Shown here in pieces: positions 25,202 through 28,307 of a stretch of 28,307 bases of DNA. The stretch is from Bacteroidota bacterium. GTDB taxonomy: Bacteria; Bacteroidota; Bacteroidia; JAADEI01. The number at the start of each line of letters is the position of its first letter. Positions within the stretch are counted from its first letter, which is position 1. Location of the stretch: the NCBI GenBank assembly GCA_015490475.1, contig WFXT01000177.1:1-28307 (forward strand), read 5' to 3'. Below the pieces are notes generated by a model. It was given only the letters and a program-made list of their open reading frames with translations. It made no database searches and was not told the DNA's origin. The position numbers and the translations under genes were made by a program.

Positions 25202-26677
25202 TTAATGTTTTGCAAGTTTTCGTTCCTGCAATGCATTCACCACTTCTTCAAAATCAGAGAAAGGAATTCGCTTACCTTTAATCTCTTGATATTCTTCATG
25301 CCCTTTGCCTGCAATTACTATTATGTCTCCTTTATGAGCCAGTGCTACTGCAGTCCTGATCGCTTCCCGTCTGTCGGTTATAGACAGTGTTTTTCTACGA
25401 TAAAGCGCATTAAGGTCAGAAAGCATTTCACGGATTATCTTCTGTGGGTCTTCACTACGTGGATTATCAGAGGTAACAATGGCTATGTCTGCCAATTGAG
25501 CTCCAATTCTTCCTAATAAAGGACGTTTTTCCTTATCTCTGTCTCCCCCAGCCCCAAACACAAGAATTATTTTTTGGTCTGGAATTCTAATTTGTCTGAT
25601 TGTTTCAAGAAGTTTTTTAAGAGCGTCTGGTGTGTGAGCATAATCCACAATGGCAGTAATGCCCCCTTCACGGATAATATTCATCCTGCCTTTTGGTGGA
25701 CCAATTCTGGATAAAACACGTAAAATAGATTCATCATCATAACCTGTAGCCAATTTCACCCCCCCATAGGCGGCAAGAAAATTGTAAACATTGAATATGC
25801 CCGGCAAGAGAATGTGCGTGCTCTTTCCATCAATATCCAGATGGGTGCCGTATATATCCATTTCCAGTATTTTACAGGTAAAGTCTGCCGACCTTCTCAG
25901 ACCAAATGTGTAAATCTTTGCTTTTGTAGATGCTACCATTTGCTTATGATACTTATCGTCCACATTTACCAAAGCCCACGCATTTTCATCAAGCATATCA
26001 AATAGTTTCTTCTTTGCACTGATATAGTTTTGCATGGTTTTGTGATAATCAAGATGGTCATGACTGATATTGGTGAAGATGGCTCCAGAAAAGTGGACAG
26101 CGGACACACGATCCTGAGCCAAAGCATGACTGCTAACCTCCATAAACACATGTGTTATTCCAGAATCAACCATTTTTCTTAATACTTTGAATAAAGTGAT
26201 AGGGTCTGGTGTAGTATGTGTGGCTTTTTCAAAATGGTCTTCCCATTCATATCCGATCGTTCCAATTCGCCCTGATCTAAGACCCAGTCCTTTAGCTCCT
26301 TCATAAAGCAAATGGACAACTGTTGTTTTACCGTTTGTGCCCGTAACACCTATTATTGTTAATTGCCTATCAGGCTTACCATAGAAGTTTCGGGCAATAA
26401 AAGATGCAGAACGTCTTGAATTATCAACCTGTATCCACAAGATATTGTCTTGTAGAGAACTTTCTGGTTCTCGCTCTGCCACAATAACTCTGGCTCCCCT
26501 ATTAATAGCATCAGGAATAAAACGATGCCCATCAACAGACACTCCGGGAATAGCAATAAACAGAGAGCCTTCCTTACACTTGCGCGAATCAATGCATATA
26601 TCACTAACCTGAGCCACTGGTGTTCCATATTTACCTATCACTTTCACCCCTTCCAATAATGCGTCCACTTGCCTCAT
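25202..26677 (-). CDS. murE: MurE, meso-diaminopimelate-adding Mur ligase
   Basis: 491 residues. Adds the third amino acid to UDP-MurNAc-L-Ala-D-Glu. Motifs: SRKCKEGSLFIAIPG, P-loop VTGTNGKTTV (111-120), HTTPDP, MEVSSHALAQDRV, TNISHDHLDYHKTM with the carbamylated-lysine region AKKKLF, DYAHTPDAL, GAGGDRDKEKRP and SDNPRSEDP. The DNPR tetrapeptide (404-407) marks meso-diaminopimelate rather than lysine specificity, consistent with Gram-negative peptidoglycan. The start overlaps the ftsI stop (ATGA). murF, which often follows, is absent here as in other Bacteroidota clusters. Confidence 0.96.
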   Translation of the reverse strand: MRQVDALLEGVKVIGKYGTPVAQVSDICIDSRKCKEGSLFIAIPGVSVDGHRFIPDAINRGARVIVAEREPESSLQDNILWIQVDNSRRSASFIARNFYGKPDRQLTIIGVTGTNGKTTVVHLLYEGAKGLGLRSGRIGTIGYEWEDHFEKATHTTPDPITLFKVLRKMVDSGITHVFMEVSSHALAQDRVSAVHFSGAIFTNISHDHLDYHKTMQNYISAKKKLFDMLDENAWALVNVDDKYHKQMVASTKAKIYTFGLRRSADFTCKILEMDIYGTHLDIDGKSTHILLPGIFNVYNFLAAYGGVKLATGYDDESILRVLSRIGPPKGRMNIIREGGITAIVDYAHTPDALKKLLETIRQIRIPDQKIILVFGAGGDRDKEKRPLLGRIGAQLADIAIVTSDNPRSEDPQKIIREMLSDLNALYRRKTLSITDRREAIRTAVALAHKGDIIVIAGKGHEEYQEIKGKRIPFSDFEEVVNALQERKLAKH

Positions 26678-28307
26678 CTGATAATAATTTTGGCTGTTGA
26701 ATAGTTATCCACAGGTTTGCCGGGCTCTGGATGTTGCCACACCACCATTCCCCCAGAGGGATTTCCTTCCACAACAACCCTCAATCCCACTGAATTAAGC
26801 AGGAATATGGCATCGGTAAGGGCAAGTCCCCTAACATCCGGAACAATATTAGGATTAACAACATCTACTGACTGTGCAGAATCTTGTCTAACCTTAAGCC
26901 ATCTTCCTTCCACGGTTGGATAGCCACCCCACTCAAGCAATCGGTTAACCTTTTCTCCATATCCTCCTGCAATTAATGGAACACGATGGGAAGAATCAGG
27001 TTTCAAGACAGCAAAGACATCTACAATGGGCGATTCAGCATTATATCGTGCAATTAATCTATCAGCTATTTTGCGAACTGCCGGGGCTGCCACCTGACTT
27101 CCATAATAACCACGTTTGGGTTTATTAACCACAACAATAACACTATAAATTGGATTGTCGGCAGGAAAGAAAGCCACAAAACTGGATTGGTAAACTTTTT
27201 TGTATCCACTCTTATCTTCAGCAATCAGTGCAGTTCCTGTCTTTCCCGCAATAGGGAAGTATGGATTCTTAATATGTCTGGCGGTTCCGCTTTCCACAAC
27301 TTCCTTTAATGCTTCCACGGCTTTTTCAATGCTTTCAGAAGATGCAATATCATCAACCAGAACTTCAGGATTAAATTCTTTTACTACCATTCCCTCTTTA
27401 GCGATAGCAGAAACAATCATAGGCTTCATAACCTTACCGCCATTGGCAACACCGTTGTAAAAAGTAAGAGTTTGCAACGGGGTTAGTTTAACTTCATAGC
27501 CCACTGACATCCATGGTAGTGTAGTTCCACTCCACGTGGGGTCATTGACATCCTTTATGAGCGGCTCTGGTTCTCCATGTATAGTAATTCCTGTTTTCTT
27601 AGTCAATCCGAACCGTTTTAGATATGCAATAAATTCAGATGGCTCATCTCCGAACTCCTTGTAAATCAACCTGCTTATGCCAACGTTTGACGACTGGGCA
27701 ATAGCCTCTTTGAGAGTGATAATACCCTTTTTAACTCCAGGTGCATCTTTCATCAGACGATTGTAGAATTTATATGTTCCATCAAAGACGTTTACTGTAT
27801 CCTCAAGGGAATATCCTTGTTCCAGAAGTGCCAATAATGATGCCAATTTGAAAGTTGAACCGGGCTCATTCCGTTCACCTATGCAATAGTTATATAATTC
27901 CCAATATGAACCATCTTCTGTCTTGCCCAAATTAGCCATAGCTCTAATCTTTCCAGTGGCGACTTCCATAACGATAGCACAGCCGTGGTCAGCATCGTGT
28001 TTTTTAAGCGTTTGCAATAGAACATCCTCTACTATGTCTTGAATATTGGGGTCAATAGTCGTTATGATGTCATATCCATTTTCTGGATGTTCCAATTCTC
28101 TGAAAGGAATCCACGTGCCTCCGGGAATCAACTGCATTATTTCCTTGCCCGGTTTACCCCTTAAATAATTATCAAAATAACCTTCTATTCCCACTGGGGG
28201 AATGCCTTCTCTGACGTAGCCAAGTGTCCTATGAGCAAGCACACCAAATGGATAGAATCTTTTATTCTGAGTTATAACTATCATACCTCCTTTGTATCTG
28301 CCCCGGC
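26674..28307 (-). CDS. ftsI: FtsI/PBP3-type septal transpeptidase with PASTA domain, 5' end cut
   Basis: The gene runs off the right edge; the frame is open upstream of the internal Met at 28284 through RGRYKGG, so that Met is not the real start, and the cytoplasmic/TM part is missing. Visible: the end of the dimerisation domain (KRFYPFGVLAHRTLGYV), then the transpeptidase core with the acyl-serine box STFK, SSN, and KTGT, all intact. The last about 60 residues (from VPDVRGLALTDAIFLL) form one PASTA domain. It cross-links septal peptidoglycan in the periplasm as partner of FtsW. It heads the visible part of the dcw operon. Confidence 0.95.
   Translation of the reverse strand, partial: RGRYKGGMIVITQNKRFYPFGVLAHRTLGYVREGIPPVGIEGYFDNYLRGKPGKEIMQLIPGGTWIPFRELEHPENGYDIITTIDPNIQDIVEDVLLQTLKKHDADHGCAIVMEVATGKIRAMANLGKTEDGSYWELYNYCIGERNEPGSTFKLASLLALLEQGYSLEDTVNVFDGTYKFYNRLMKDAPGVKKGIITLKEAIAQSSNVGISRLIYKEFGDEPSEFIAYLKRFGLTKKTGITIHGEPEPLIKDVNDPTWSGTTLPWMSVGYEVKLTPLQTLTFYNGVANGGKVMKPMIVSAIAKEGMVVKEFNPEVLVDDIASSESIEKAVEALKEVVESGTARHIKNPYFPIAGKTGTALIAEDKSGYKKVYQSSFVAFFPADNPIYSVIVVVNKPKRGYYGSQVAAPAVRKIADRLIARYNAESPIVDVFAVLKPDSSHRVPLIAGGYGEKVNRLLEWGGYPTVEGRWLKVRQDSAQSVDVVNPNIVPDVRGLALTDAIFLLNSVGLRVVVEGNPSGGMVVWQHPEPGKPVDNYSTAKIIIR

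Overview
The window looks like a chromosomal segment of a thermophilic member of the Bacteroidota (Bacteroidetes/Chlorobi side). Three things point there: the order of the cell-wall/division cluster (ftsI-murE-mraY-murD-ftsW-murG-murC-ftsQ-ftsA-ftsZ, with no murF between murE and mraY); a long MraY (410 aa) with an insertion resembling the Bacteroidota form; and several lineage-typical genes and TAnnTTTG promoter boxes. A full-length reverse gyrase (11051-14575) is the protein most strongly tied to growth at high temperature, so the organism is probably a strong thermophile. The assignment is an inference from remembered family features; no search was run.

Layout. Left edge to 3916, minus strand: class III aminotransferase, sodium:solute symporter and a secreted Bacteroidota-type protein, joined by 4-nt overlaps and probably followed by another gene cut by the window edge. 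A short divergent region leads to a small membrane-anchored beta-rich protein (4011-4589, plus). Then, on the minus strand: family-1 uracil-DNA glycosylase, a membrane-anchored coiled-coil protein, and the phosphate permease pair pstC-pstA, without pstS or pstB nearby. From 8182, plus strand: a three-gene overlapping operon of secreted endonuclease/exonuclease/phosphatase-fold protein, family-5 solute-binding lipoprotein and reverse gyrase. The reverse gyrase stop codon overlaps the ftsZ stop codon tail to tail. From 14572 to the right edge, minus strand: the dcw cluster, read from the right as ftsI (cut by the edge), murE, mraY, murD, ftsW, murG, a murC-murB fusion, ftsQ, ftsA, ftsZ.

How the genes work together. 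The dcw block supplies enzymes for the cytoplasmic and lipid-linked steps of peptidoglycan synthesis (MurB, MurC, MurD, MurE, MraY, MurG) plus the septal synthase pair FtsW/FtsI and the divisome scaffold FtsQ/FtsA/FtsZ. MurE carries the DNPR motif, so the third peptide residue is probably meso-diaminopimelate. Near-complete overlap of start and stop codons suggests one long transcript.

The most interesting points are: (1) reverse gyrase in a Bacteroidota-like background, co-operonic with two envelope/secreted proteins; (2) an FtsZ at the normal dcw position whose GTP-binding signature and catalytic T7 loop depart from residues that are almost invariant; (3) fusion of MurC to a MurB whose catalytic serine position is cysteine; (4) TAnnTTTG promoter boxes so close to start codons that the transcripts would be nearly leaderless. 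I see no CRISPR array, tRNA, rRNA, insertion sequence or prophage, and no gene-free stretch above about 100 bases.
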